In this document: positions 46,621-58,034 of the stretch, one piece after another
Layout of the letters: each line of letters begins with the position of its first letter
Numbering within the stretch: position 1 is the first letter of the stretch
Origin: Liolophura sinensis
Lineage: Eukaryota; Mollusca; Polyplacophora; Chitonida; Chitonidae
Length of the DNA: 64,000 bases
Assembly: GCF_032854445.1 (NCBI RefSeq)
Contig: NC_088300.1
Span: 55,900,984 to 55,964,983, forward strand
Direction of reading: 5' to 3'
Made by a program: the position numbers and the translations under genes
Notes under the pieces: generated by a model
Told to the model about the DNA's origin: nothing
Database searches by the model: none
The model's input: only the letters and a program-made list of their open reading frames with translations

Positions 46621-49570
46621 TAGTCACATACAGACCACAGGGTCATGAACAAACACCAGTATACATTCACATGTGTGTAGGTTCATATACAGGCAGATTC
46701 AACTGTTTCCATTGCTCACGGTGCACTGGTGGAAGGAAGCGGTGGATGGTGCTCACATTGGTGTGGTGTAACATGAAGTTCGCTGGAGACAACTTGCCAT
46801 CCACTAAAACGATGTACTGGTATACTTGGAAAAATACGGCAGTAACTTGCCGATGTTCGGTGATTTACTGCTTGCACCCCGGTTACCTCAACCCATGAAA
46901 CTGGCCTACATATACTCTACGTGAAAATTTTTGAGTACACGGCGTTGAACCACACAATCCAGTAAATAAGTGTATTAACTATTGTGTACAAATATTTTAA
47001 CACACAGGAACTGCTCTCTACAGGCAGACTTATGCAGGTATTTCCATACAAAGTTAAGATTGCATACAGGCATAGTGGTATAATGGCATATAGGTGTACG
47101 CCCACTGTTCCTTGACAAGAGATTTTAAACAGAGTGAAATCTATAATTAAACACATGTAACATCACATGACATTCCGGTGTCGCTGTGTATGAATTCCAG
47201 CCCTTTACATGTTTCGTCATATCACTAACTGTTGTCGGAATTATCGTGTATGTATGTGTAGAGGCGGTAAGGTCATATCGGTGCTCATAAAACATGCTGG
47301 CTTTACAATATATTTGTCAGCTTTGGACTTTGGTTTTAAGACGGACGAAATGATAATATTTATGTACTGGCCCCTTATATTACCCTGCGGAAGTCACCCA
47401 TAAATAGCCGCGGATTGTGTGTTGTGTAGTCTGTTTGAATCGTCCGATACAATCAGTATATATATACCCGCCCTGCTCTGGCTCTTACCTTATAAGCCTT
47501 TAGATTTCATAAAAGACATTTTACAAGACGCCTGAAATGTACATAATCCAGCAGGTGTGTTTGTGTGTATATATATAGCAATGTGGGGGAGTAAGTGTTC
47601 TCGACGACTGAGCATGTTGATCTACCACTCACGTTACACAAAAATACATCGGGTAAATAAAGTAAATATGACTACACGTAAAGCCGGTCTAGGGGCGGTG
47701 TAGAGTTGGGGGGGGGGGGGGGGGGGGGGGGTTGCAAATGAGTTTTAAGATAAATGGGAATGGCGCACTTGTACAGGTATGTCATGCTTGCATCATAATG
47801 TGAAAAACTTCTCAGTTCACATTATCCGGATTACCTCAGTGTCGGAGTGGAGTGATGAGGCTGTTCATTGTGTGGCATTATAAGACGTGCAGTGGCCAGG
47901 GTGGTGAGCGAGAGTTGAGCTGACTCTTGGCGCCGTCTATCCCCAATCCCTACCACAAGCCTCTGCACTATTAGGTACCGGTACTCCACAACGCACTGAC
48001 ATCTCCTTCATTCCTCATAGCTTCAAGTGCCCCTTACATACCACCATTTACCACATTCATTAATAGGCTAAAACCATTTTTTACCGTCTCTTTCACTGTT
48101 AGAAACGTTCCATGACTTAAAGTGGATAACGTTCACGTCTTTATCAGTAAACCATTTTTTACATACATATATACACATGTATAAAACCGTTTATTAGAAA
48201 GAATGACATAATTACGAGTACCGTCAACTTGCCAACATAAATAACCGGTGACTCGAGTGCTGTGTTTTTGTCCTGTCAAGAATGGTTGTAATCAGTGAGA
48301 AACTTGTAACGCCTCAAATGCCACCAGCTGAAGAACGTAAGTCTAGCGCAGAAAGCATGCGCGATGCACAACTTGTTACGTAGCACTGACGAATGTCTTT
48401 GTTCCTTTGTAAACTGACGCTGTTGCTAATGATAAAAGGAACGTGTTATGTCGGGTGGACAGTGGCAGCCAGAAAGGAAAACGGAAAGCTTATTCCTAAA
48501 GTTTGAATCGCATATTACTTGTCCATAAAATTTGTGAAATCTCTATAAAACCTGTAAATGTTAAAGAGCAAGAACGAATTCGCAACATACGATGCCGAGT
48601 TGCACTCATGAAGGCAGCTCATTATGACCTATGTTAAACCATGTTCAATGTTAAAACCCAGGATGCTAAACAAATGACCAATGCACAGACAGAGCGAACG
48701 AACTGCTGACCAACTGACCAGACGGACATACGGAGCGGCATATAATGAGCTGAATGTGAACTTCATAAGACGTCAACAAACTCAAAAATCGCGGCAGTCA
48801 CCAGGTGAGGGATGACACAGGAGGGGTGGTGAGGGGCCTGTAGATGGCTAGTTCTGATAGCGTTGCCCAGAGAATGGGGTAGCAGGGTATACATTCACAC
48901 GACTGACCACAGAGGTTTTAGTGTGATAACTATTATAGATCTGTTCGTCACCATTGTTAACACGTTTATACAGTCTATAGCATCTCGCTTTGTACTCTTC
49001 ATGGCGGTGACCTCTATAACAGATCTGCTAATTAACGATGACACGACGCTGTAATCAACTCAGTTAAACCTCTGACAAAATGTGCACTACAATTGTAATT
49101 TGCTAGCGAAGGAAACAAGTGCCGCAAACGTCATTTCGCTTTCCAATTATCTTGTGATTTAATCATTCAATTACAAGCCGAATCTCGCCTGGGCCACCCA
49201 CGGTGGAGCTAGACAGTCTTACGCCTGAACCCTGCACCAGCCCAACAACCCGTATACATCTCAGGACTTTTCACAACAGACAATCTAAAAGCTGCCATTT
49301 GTTGAGAGTAGGAGACAGATACAAAGCTGGATTCTATCTTGAATTAGGTAGGTCAATCATCAAGTCTACTATGCATCAGTCTCCTTTGTGGTGATTGAAC
49401 GGAGAAATTAACTTAATCACACTGGTTACACTGGTTATCTGACCCCTAAAACCTGAAATAAGACAGGAAGTATCTGGGTCTTGGTTTCTTTTGAGTCATA
49501 GATTAAAACTCTTTAATAAGCCATACAAGCATACAAACCTAATCGGTGACAACATCTACACACATATCTT
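46621..49570. other. Intergenic DNA, no gene; poly(G) tract
   Basis: A ~23-bp G run lies at about 47708-47731. A faint SINE-1 tail scrap (TTTTTGAGTACACGGCGTTG) is near 46928. No coding exon is supported. Confidence 0.45.
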
Positions 49571-49659
49571 CTCACCATAATGCTATCCGTTGCATAAATG
49601 AAAATATTACTGAGGGCAGCGTAAAACACCAAATAAATAAATAAATAAATAAATAAATA
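49571..49659 (+). mobile_element. SINE-1 tail fragment
   Basis: TCACCATAATGCTATCCGTT, TGAAAATATTACTGAGGGCA, GCGTAAAACACCAAATAAAT and a long (AAAT)n tail. Confidence 0.8.
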
Positions 49660-50506
49660 CACGCACATATATCGGACAAAGATGATAGTTGAAGGGAGAT
49701 AATCCAAGCAACGTGTCTTTGAAGACATCCTGTTTGCGCATCGCCTCCCTTGACAAAGCCGAGGGCAGTGAAATCCACTCCATAAATGAAAAAGGGAGCC
49801 CATAAAACGAATTTTGCTTCCAAAGTTTCCTTTGTGTTCTCAACCTCCCCCCTCTCATACCACCCCTTCAATACACGCACACACTCAAAAAATATCGAAA
49901 CAGACTGTGTAAAATCTTGTGTCTTTTAGGCTACCCCTAAGATTTCACAGAGCTGCCTTAATAGCCTGCCTATTATTTATTAATATAGTTTGTGCATTCG
50001 GCGAAAACAACTTCCTTTTCACCAATATGACTTTCACCTTGTACATTAGTTAAAAGCTTGGGTAGCCTAGATGTATGTTTGGTAGGTTGTGGTGACTTGA
50101 GAGGGACATTTCTGTTATCCTCAGTTCATTGATGTTTACAGAGTGTTTATCTCGTCCAAATAGAATCAAGAAAACTTTATTTAGTCATTTAAGTTTGAAT
50201 TTTTGACTTGGATTCTTTGTTTTCAGAATTTATTTGTCCCCCCCCCCCCTATTGTGTGTCTGTTTTAAAAGAGTAAACTACGGTACATGGGCGATGAAAA
50301 CGGATGAGGAATTTATTACGCGCCACAACTGTATGTTGTTGTGGCGAGAAGATTTGGCGGGAATGCCATGTCATCATTGTAAACATTGGGTCTTTCCATG
50401 TGTTAGAGGAAAGCTAACACAGAGTAGCCATAACGCTAGAAGATTGGCAGTTCTGTACTTTCAGCGTAAAATTTGGTGCTTGTGGTTCGGTTCTCTACCA
50501 GTAACA

Positions 50507-50662
50507 ATGCCGAGTAACGTTGAGATCAAGGCTAAGGTGGACGATGTAGAGGCCTTAAAACGTCTGGTCGAGGAGCGAAGCGGACAAAAGCCTACTGTCA
50601 TTCTTCAGCGTGATACATTTTTTCAGGTGGCGTCGGGTAGACTTAAACTTCGCTTTTTACAG
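50507..50662 (+). CDS. CYTH gene exon 1
   Basis: 52 codons ending RLKLRFLQ at CAG/GTAAAA. Carries the N-terminal metal-motif strand, the QRDTFF strand and the first basic RLKLR strand of the triphosphate tunnel. Confidence 0.92.
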
Positions 50663-52728
50663 GTAAAATGCTACTCTCAAAACAGATGTCATTCTTAAGC
50701 GTGTAACTGTCTATATATAGTATATAAATATACACAGGCCTACGCTATATACCTATGTCAGGCCTCCGTGCGTGGCCTAGTGCGCAGCATAATGACCCAG
50801 GAGCCTCTCACCAATGTGGTCGTGTGAGTACAACCCCGACTCGTGCTGGCTTCCTCTCTGGTCGTACGTGGGAATGGCTTCCAGCAACCTGCGGGTGGTC
50901 ATGGGTTTCTCCCGGGCTCTGCCCAGATTTCTCCCACCGGAAGTGAAATATGTGAAATATCCTTGAATACTGCACAAAACAACAGTGAAATAAATAAATA
51001 AATAAATAAATATGTCGCTGTCTTCGTCAGGCATGGATAAAGATTAGCTATTAGAAAAATCAATTTATTTCAACTGGATTGAATCGCTGTTCTTTCCCAA
51101 CATAACATTAACATGAATTTAACTGTTCGCCAGGAAATTACACAGTAGTGAGGCTCCTCTGACTGAGACCCCAAGACGGATAAAGGTATATACAGACCTG
51201 GTCAATTATACTGGACATGTTAGTGTACAAAATCCGTCAAATTTATACCTTGTGTAAAAGGTACAGCAACAAATAAAAGATATATACCGAATAACGTGAA
51301 GAAATGCCTTGTTGTGTTAGGACTCTCCATCCCAACTTATCTTCTACAAACGAAATGACAGTTCAGGGCCAAAGCACAGTGAATACCATGTGAGTGAGAC
51401 TCTGGATCCCGAGTCGCTACAGGTGAGTGTGAAGGGGTGGGGGTTATATCAAGTGTAGGGAGATATATGGGCGAAGTGATATTTTCATATATTTGGAAGA
51501 GTATTGGATAATCTTGAAAGGGAGTGAGAGCTTGACCCTGAGGTAATAGCAGGATAGGAAAGTGATGATGTAATAGTGGAACAGCGATTTGATACGACGT
51601 CCGTCTGAGTGATGGGAAGAAATATTAACATGAGTGGGATATGAGGAGAAAGGAAAGTAACACTCAGAGAAGGCATAATGTGTAGATGCAGTAAAAGATA
51701 CGGAAGGCCTGTGTAAGGAAGAAAAAAAAAACATTAGCAAAAAGGTTAAATGTGAAGATAAGTATATGATAGGAATAATGGACAAAGCCTGAGAATAAAA
51801 TGTGACAAAAATAACTTTTGAGAGAAGCATTCGAATTTTGAAAAAATTCGCTTAGCAAGGAGGGAGCTTAAGCTGAAGTTTGGAATTAATACGAAAGTAG
51901 AATGGACACTGGAAAAGTAAGGATCGCCTTTTATGCTGTATTCCTAATACATTACCTTTCTATATTTCAAAACTTAGCATGTGGAAATGGTGTCCTGTAC
52001 TTGTCAAAACAGGTGCTTTACTTCAGGCGGTCTGGTTTCCACCACCCATGGAATTGTAATCGTATAACGGAAATATTCTTGAGGTTAACACTAATGAATT
52101 AATCAATCAACCAGTCTATCTGTGTATCTATTTTGTAAGTTTGCCTTTCTTTCCCAACCCTAATAAGAATGTCCTGGGCGAAGCTATAGGGATAAGGGGT
52201 GAGGTGAGGAAGACGCGACTGCTGTACATGGTTGGGCAGACACGGGTGCACGTGGACTCGGTGGAAGGACTGGGCGATTTCATGGAACTCGAGGTAAGAC
52301 AAGCCCGAATCGGGCGGAAGCTTGTGGGAGAGGTTGGGGCAGGTTGATTTAGTTTACGTATGTGTATATCTGTTCATGGCAAGAGGTGGTTGTTATGTTG
52401 GCAAAGTATACCCTAATTGTGTGGTATTATTTTGTTGCAACAGTATTATTGCGTTGGCACATCACTGTTGTGTTGGCACTCTATGTATCATATGCAGCCA
52501 CAGTATTCATTGTATTCGCACAAAATGTATTGAGCTGGCACATCGTAAAGATGTATGTAGTATGTATTGTTTTGGAGCAGTATTAATTGTGAATGTTTGA
52601 ATTGTCTTGAAACAGTTTTTTGCCTTGAAGGCAACATGCAAGACTTCCTTAGCTTACTGTTTCATGGATCAGTTTTCGCACACTATTCAGAGTTGTATAG
52701 ACAACGCTTCTTTATTTTTATCACGGTC

Positions 52729-52765
<37 letters not shown>

Positions 52766-55462
52766 ATTGGTGTTTTACGCCGTACTCAAGAATATTTCAC
52801 TTATACGACGGCGGCCAGCATTATGGTGGGTGGAAACCGGGCAGAGCCCGGAGGAAACCCACGACCATCCGCAGGTTGCTGACAGACCTTCTCACGTACG
52901 GCCGGAGAGGAAGCCAGCATGAGCTGGACTTGAACTCACAGCGACCGCATTGGTGAGAGACTCCTGGGTCATTACGCTGCGCTAGCGCTTTAACCGACTG
53001 AGCCACGGAGGCCCCCGGTCTACTTTAGGAACCGAACCTAAAGTCGTGTGGGAGACTTTTGTTACATTTAATTGACCTTGGCGTAGTTAGTCAAGGTAAT
53101 CATGCCCTCTGTACCTTTGTTAACACTTTAGAATTTGAACTATTTATGTAATGTATACTAAACATATATCTCACATCCACTTTGTCGTGGTGAACAAGTT
53201 TTCTGTCTAGTCAATAGGGCAATCTTTCATGCAATGGTTCGAAATTGATTTATGCATTAGTTATAATTTTCAGAGCTAATATTTTATAGCATGGACACGG
53301 TGTCTAATTTATGAACACTAAAAGTTTATATTTTTGACCCAATGTGTTAGCTGTGAGCTTAATGTTTTGGGTATAGACTTTATTTAGCTCAGGCATCTTG
53401 AGTTTAGTACATACCCCGCATCCTTCCATATGTTTACTTTTTCCGTCTGTCACGGCTTGGTATTGAAGACATTAGCATATACATAGTCTGTCATAGTATC
53501 ATTTTGAAATTCTCCTTTTTTCTAAGAAATCTTTTATTCAATTCCCGTTGGTTTTATTCCGATCTGTATCATAAAGAACGGGTTACCCGTTCATAGGTTA
53601 GGCCTTCTTTTAAGTATTTGTAATATACGTTATTGTCTTAGTCAGGTTTCTCCTATCTTTCTGAAATCTGTCTGTCTTCATTATGTGTTTGACTGTTTTG
53701 ACTCAGATATTGCGGTTTCACCATCAAGTAGTTCAAAGTAATTCAGTCGGCTTTACTCTCATTATCTTGGTACATAACAACGACAAATACCAAATCAGAT
53801 GACGTACCTCAGGAATGTAAACAACGTAAAATGATGTTGATCTTCTCCTTTTTTTGTGATCTGATGTATGTTTGTGTTACTTTCCGTCGTTTCGATATCA
53901 TCAGGGCTTAAGGTAAGCCATCGCCACAAGCATTTACCTAGTTTTGGGACAACACACGGGATTAAGACATCCAGTATGTCTAAGTGGATTAGCCGTTTTG
54001 TTTTAGACTACTGGCATATTGTACCAAATGGATTATGTCGTTCTTCCGTGACGTGAATAGCCATTATACCCTTTCAGATAGGGTATTCAAATTTGAAATG
54101 TTGTGCTTAATTGCATAAATGTTTAAAATAGGTAACTCGACTCAAATAATGAACTGTGATTATATATTGTGTGAAATGAGGTTCGGCTACACGTCATATG
54201 TGAACATGTACGTGAAACGTCATGAAAATGTGCGGTGATGTCATCGATTGAAGAGAACCTGTCCCACGTAAGCGATGTAGGCCACGTGTAAGTAACTCAT
54301 CGTTCTGAGCAATTAGACGCTCTGTCTAAAAAAGGACGTAGGGACCACGCAAGTATATTGAATGTTGTATTCATATTTTCCATCTAGCTCTGCTCTCACA
54401 GCGCTATTTTCAGTAAAACTTCAACCAAGAATACGTCTAGTATTTTGGTCCTTGGTCGTCAATGATGCGTTAGCAGAAACGTAATGCCAGATTTTTGTTG
54501 ACAACGTTCAACTGCTGTTGTAGGTCTCTACACGTTCACTCTCGCGTAAACGTGAAGCCGAACTTTTTTAATTTCCCCCCTATTCGTGAAAAACTCTCGA
54601 ATATCCCATTCATGCACTGCTGATGAGATTCAGCGAGTCGTACTCACTTCTTCTTTCCCTGTGCCACCGTGCAATCGTACAGCCGATGAGATTTAATGCG
54701 TTATACACTCTTGTTTCCTGTTTCACTATCATCTTCCGTGACAACTGGTTCTGATGATTTATTTATTTGATTGGTGTTTTACGTCGTTTTCAAGAATATT
54801 TCACTTATACCTCGGCGGAGGTTCTGATGACATCGTGTTGATATATATTGCATATTAGATTAAGTGTGTCTGGCTCATTTCTTATTTTTCTTATTTCTTA
54901 TTTCTCTGTGTCACCCAGCTCAGATAACGTCATATATACTGCTGATGGGATGTCATGTGTCACACTCTCTTGTTGACCGGACCGGCCCCGACAGCACAGT
55001 TGGTAAAGCGGTAAATCCAGGGTCAATCCTGGGTCGGGTCACACCTAAGACCTTAAAAGAGGAAGTTGTATTTCATCGCTTGGCGTTCAGCATTAAGGGG
55101 TTGACCCATATTAGTATAATGGCTCGGGCCAGGTGGCTTACTTGCCTTTGGTAAGTCGTCTCAGCAAGAGATGAAAGAGAGGTGAAAATCCGTCCTGCAA
55201 CAGGGAGGCACATTACATATTCTCTAAGGACTCCTTCGTCATATGCCTGAAAAATTGTTAAGTACGATGTTAAACCCCAAGCATGCACTTACGCACTTCT
55301 TGTTTCTCTCTCTCTCTGTGTCACCAGGTTCAGATGAGGGACGATCAGACGTTAGAAGAAGGACAAACTATCGCCGAAGCTTTAATGGTCGACTTTGGTA
55401 TTGCTAATGAAAACCTTATTTCCTGCGCATACATGGACTTACTCGAAAACAAGTCTTGCTGA
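50507..55462 (+). CDS. CYTH-domain protein (CyaB/thiamine triphosphatase superfamily), 4 exons
   Basis: Join of 50507-50662, 51321-51422, 52168-52293 and 55328-55462: 519 nt, 172 aa plus TGA. All introns are phase 0 with GT/AG ends. The protein is a single CYTH domain. It starts MPSNVEIKAKV, where E-I-K-A-K occupies the place of the ExExK metal motif. It continues with VILQRDTFF, RLKLR, LIFYKRNDSSGPKHSEYHVS and KTRLLYMVGQTRVHVDSVEG, and closes with LGDFMELE and the helix LEEGQTIAEALM. CYTH enzymes fold into a triphosphate-binding tunnel and act on triphosphates with divalent metal. The animal members of this CyaB-like branch have no settled substrate that I can state, so the activity is inferred. 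The start is chosen by family length and an A at -3; the frame is open upstream to 50234 but that part does not resemble CYTH proteins. Confidence 0.93.
50761..51011 (+). mobile_element. SINE-1, nearly full length, in CYTH intron 1
   Basis: GGCCTCCGTGCGTGGCCTAG (A-box side), AGCATAATGACCCAGGAGCC, TGAGTACAACCCCGACTCGT (B-box region), GGTCATGGGTTTCTCCCGGG, CTCTGCCCAGATTTCTCCCA, then TGAAATATCCTTGAATACTG and (AAAT)n. The ATAATGCTGGCCGCCGTCGT block is deleted. Confidence 0.88.
51321..51422 (+). CDS. CYTH gene exon 2
   Basis: Acceptor GTTGTGTTAG, donor CAG/GTGAGT. 34 codons: DSPSQLIFYKRNDSSGPKHS then EYHVSETLDPESLQ. The QLI.Y.R.....GPK.S.Y motif is typical of the CyaB-like CYTH group. Confidence 0.92.
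52023..52112 (+). mobile_element. Possible decayed SINE-1 tail, CYTH intron 2
   Basis: GGTTTCCACCACCCATGGAA, CGTATAACGGAAATATTCTT, GAGG and a short AATTAATCAATCAA tail. The similarity is weak and could be chance. Confidence 0.4.
52168..52293 (+). CDS. CYTH gene exon 3
   Basis: Acceptor CCCTAATAAG, donor GAG/GTAAGA. 42 codons: NVLGEAIGIRGEVRKTRLLY, then MVGQTRVHVDSVEGLGDFME and LE. The most conserved part of the fold, with basic and acidic tunnel residues (K/R...R, R.H.D, E.LG.F.ELE). Confidence 0.94.
52732..53015 (-). mobile_element. SINE-1, full length with 11-bp target-site duplication, CYTH intron 3
   Basis: A ~30-base T run (the element's A tail), then GATTGGTGTTTTACGCCGTA, CGACGGCGGCCAGCATTATG, AAACCGGGCAGAGCCCGGAG, CCGGAGAGGAAGCCAGCATG, GGACTTGAACTCACAGCGAC (B box), GCTTTAACCGACTGAGCCAC (A box) and GGAGGCCCC. 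CGGTCTACTTT occurs at 52724-52734 and 53016-53026. This is the best-preserved copy here and a good reference sequence for the family. Confidence 0.96.
54758..54819 (-). mobile_element. SINE-1, extreme 5' truncation (~62 bp) with 11-bp target-site duplication, CYTH intron 3
   Basis: TTTATTTATTTGATTGGTGT, TTTACGTCGTTTTCAAGAAT, ATTTCACTTATACCTCGGCG. GGTTCTGATGA flanks it on both sides (54747-54757 and 54820-54830), proving that this short piece is a complete insertion and not an eroded longer copy. Confidence 0.93.
54980..55296 (+). mobile_element. SINE-2 copy, near full length, CYTH intron 3
   Basis: GGCCCCGACAGCACAGTTGG, TAAAGCGG (A box), CAGGGTCAATCCTGGGTCGG (B box), CGCTTGGCGTTCAGCATTAA, TATAATGGCTCGGG, AAGGACTCCTTCGTCATATG, CCTGAAAAATTGTTAAGTAC. 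The cleanest head of this family in the window. It ends 31 bp before the last CYTH exon. Confidence 0.87.
55328..55462 (+). CDS. CYTH gene exon 4 and stop
   Basis: Acceptor CTCTGTGTCACCAG. Encodes VQMRDDQTLEEGQTIAEALM, then VDFGIANENLISCAYMDLLE and NKSC, then TGA. The Q..EEG..IA..LM helix and A(Y/Y)(I/M)DLL end match the CYTH C-terminus. Confidence 0.94.
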   Translation, partial: VQMRDDQTLEEGQTIAEALMVDFGIANENLISCAYMDLLENKSC

Positions 55463-56179
55463 CTCACATCTGTTTATGCGAAGCTAGACGTTTTCATATT
55501 TGTCTGCTTCCTGAAGTTTTCCACGTGTAACAGACTTACCATGAACGATCAGTTGTGGAGAACAGATAGACGAGATGTTTTCAAGTAACTGTTATCCCGC
55601 GAGTTTGGCTCTAAAACAAAAATAACTGGTAAATATAGATAATTGCTACAAATTCTTTAAACCTTTATTATTGTTCATAAGAAAGCAGGAGAAAAGACTC
55701 CAGAGAAAAGATTTTGAAGATTTGGATACTTCCACTTCATTGAAGTGCATGTATAGTTAAACTGACACATACAATGGTCATCCCACGAAAAAATACCCAT
55801 CTCAGATGGTTTTAGAGCGATGATAACTTTCTTGAAAATGTTGTCAAAACATTTTGTAACTCGGTAATCAGTTTATCCAAGTTTACATGTGGTATAAAAT
55901 AATATGTTTGTATAATAATAATATGTTTGTTTGGAAACGTATATTATTAAAGTATATTACGTTTGTTCAGTATTACTACAGATATGAAGCCTGTTAATCC
56001 TGACATCAGGCCAATATTAGTCTACTTGGAAGCCTCTTAGTACGGACATTTGATTTGCCTGAAACATTAAAAACTGTTCATAAAAATATCACATCATACC
56101 ATATCGTTTGGAGCGTTCAGATTTATTGTATTGTCACGTTGTGTTAGCTGCCCCCTTGTTATTTTTCTGTTACGTACAG
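55463..56179. other. CYTH 3'UTR and downstream intergenic DNA
   Basis: An ATTAAA is at 55946-55951 and could serve as poly(A) signal, but there is no way to confirm it here. No other gene is visible. Confidence 0.45.
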
Positions 56180-56695
56180 CAACACAGGGCAAAGATAGAA
56201 GAAAGAACATATTATTTAGTACTCTCACGAAACGCGGAGCGATACAGGGCAAACATTGAAGGAGAATATTATATCATTCTTTCTCGTATATACCGTTGTG
56301 CGACCGAGGCCAAAGACGGACGTTTTAACGGAGCGATATATACATGACAAAGACTGAAGGAGGAACATGTCATTTGTTACTCGTATGTAACACGGAGCGA
56401 TGAAGGACAGAGATGCAAGGAGGAACCTTCAATTTGGTACGTATGCAACGTGTAGCAATACAGGACAAATCTGCAAGGGTGGGCATACCATACTATATAG
56501 TTACTTGTATGTATGGTGTAGCAATACAGGACAGAGTTGCATGGAGGAACCTACCACTTTTTACATGTACTCGTATGCAACGTACTGCGATATAAGACAA
56601 CGATGGGAAGAGAAATACACCGTTTTTTTCCGTGTGTAACGTGTAACGGTACACGACAAAGATGGAAAGATTAATATACCGTTTGTTACTTGTAA
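56180..56695. repeat. Degenerate ~60-65 bp tandem array, about 8 copies
   Basis: Each unit resembles ACAGGACAAAGATGCAAGGA, GGAACAT..., TTTGTTACTCGTATG, TAACGTGTAGCGAT. Units are strongly diverged but phase-aligned from 56180 to 56695. Open frames in this stretch (for example 56108-56347) follow from the repeat and are not supported as genes. Confidence 0.8.
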
Positions 56696-57682
56696 CAATG
56701 TTATATGGAGGAGTTCAGGTGAACGCAGGGGTACACTATTCGTGACCTGGGTGTATGCAGTCCGACAGAGTATGTAGCATTCCCTTTTTGGGGATGTTGG
56801 ATATGCATTATGTTCAATTTGTTATGCCAATTTGCATCCCGTTTTCGTCCAGCTTTTGGGGCAATATTTAAAACTTAACACCGTGCAAGGAACACCTTGA
56901 ATAACCCACAAATTTGAGAAGCGCCATATGCATCATTCTACATAGATGTTCTCACGTTGCTGCTACTCTGGCGCTCTAAAATTTTGGTTCCTCGACCAAC
57001 CATGGAACCTTCTGCTCCAGTTTTGCTGACAGTTTTTGTTCACGAGTTAGCATTTTCCATATAGGTATAGTCATATTTTTGAACAAAATATTGTTCGTAT
57101 TCCGCATTTGTACAAGTTTGCCTGGAAAACATTACAAAAGACTGGATATTTTGTCATTGATTAGTATAATATTACATCTGAGATTAGATCCCACTGCATG
57201 GAAATGGTGTTCTCTGTCCATTGATGTGGCGATTGAGTAGGCGTTGAAGAGAATTACGCAGCATGAGAAGCGAATGGAATATAATACCTGTACCTGTATG
57301 ATCGGAAAAGCAACCTGGTTATAAAAACATCATCACTCAAAATGAATTTATCTGTTCTGGGTGTCACACAGCGCGATGACATTTACATGGAAGAAATGCG
57401 TGCTCTTAAATATTTAGTACCCGTTGTGCATCTCTGTGAATTATCGAATGTAAAGCATTGATAACACACCAACGTAAACACGTTAGAAGAGTCGTAATTT
57501 TTGTAATACAATACAATACAATACTATATATATATATATATATATATGAAAAAAAAATAAATCGCCGTCTTAACTTTTTCTACATTCTGTTATATTCCAA
57601 CTGCAGTTTCAAACTTCATGTTATTTTCACGGAATATGAATATGAATGTCCACAGAGGTCTTTATATAGGATATGTGTTACC
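56696..57682. other. Intergenic DNA with a short (AT)n
   Basis: (TA)n at about 57523-57547, preceded by a short ATACA repeat. No gene recognised. Confidence 0.45.
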
Positions 57683-57779
57683 AGTAACCAAGGAACATGT
57701 CACGTACATGTCAAAACAGGCAATGGTTTAGTTACAGGCATAATACATGGATAAATTGTTGCTGGGAACAAGGTCGTAC
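57683..57779 (+). repeat. Penelope-like element terminal inverted repeat, 3' end copy
   Basis: Begins AGTAACCAAGGAACATGTCA and ends GAACAAGGTCGTAC. By eye it differs from the reverse complement of 59388-59485 by about seven substitutions, all transitions, and one single-base indel. Confidence 0.9.
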
Positions 57780-57834
57780 ATTTATGAAGCAGTTAAGTAG
57801 CAAACATTAGAAAAATCAGTACTGAAGAGTGTCT

Positions 57835-57895
57835 ATCCGCAGGGCGACTAGTGATGATGCGTCTTTATTAGCATCGAACGGATGACCCTGTGGAT
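57835..57895 (+). other. 61-nt hairpin with 10-bp arms near the Penelope 3' end; possible decayed hammerhead-like motif
   Basis: Arms ATCCGCAGGG (57835-57844) and CCCTGTGGAT (57886-57895) pair over 10 bp with one G-U. Inside, GATGC/GCATC form a second stem directly followed by GAAC. TGATGA precedes it and GAC precedes the closing arm. This order is like a type I hammerhead, but CUGAUGA and the GUC cleavage triplet are not intact, and the + sense is antisense to the RT. Confidence 0.25.
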
Positions 57896-58034
57896 AATCA
57901 TTGCCATAACATTTGTACATATACGATGAGTAATATATATACACAATGAGTAATAAAAATTAACTGGTTTGACAAAATTAATCAACATAAATTATACAAG
58001 CATGTGGTATATCATGATATTATGAGATACGATA

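Noticed and set aside
50234-50506. 91-residue N-terminal extension of the CYTH protein
   Set aside because: The frame is open, but the sequence is unlike CYTH proteins, which begin close to the VEIKAK strand. The ATG at 50507 has an A at -3.
52930-53015. tRNA gene on the minus strand
   Set aside because: It is the head of SINE-1, flanked by a target-site duplication together with the whole element.
54980-55045. Free-standing tRNA gene
   Set aside because: The tRNA-like A/B-box sequence continues into the SINE-2 body, lacks a proper acceptor stem, and recurs at other SINE-2 copies.
57835-57895. Active hammerhead ribozyme
   Set aside because: Neither the CUGAUGA box nor the GUC triplet is intact; kept only as a speculative relic.
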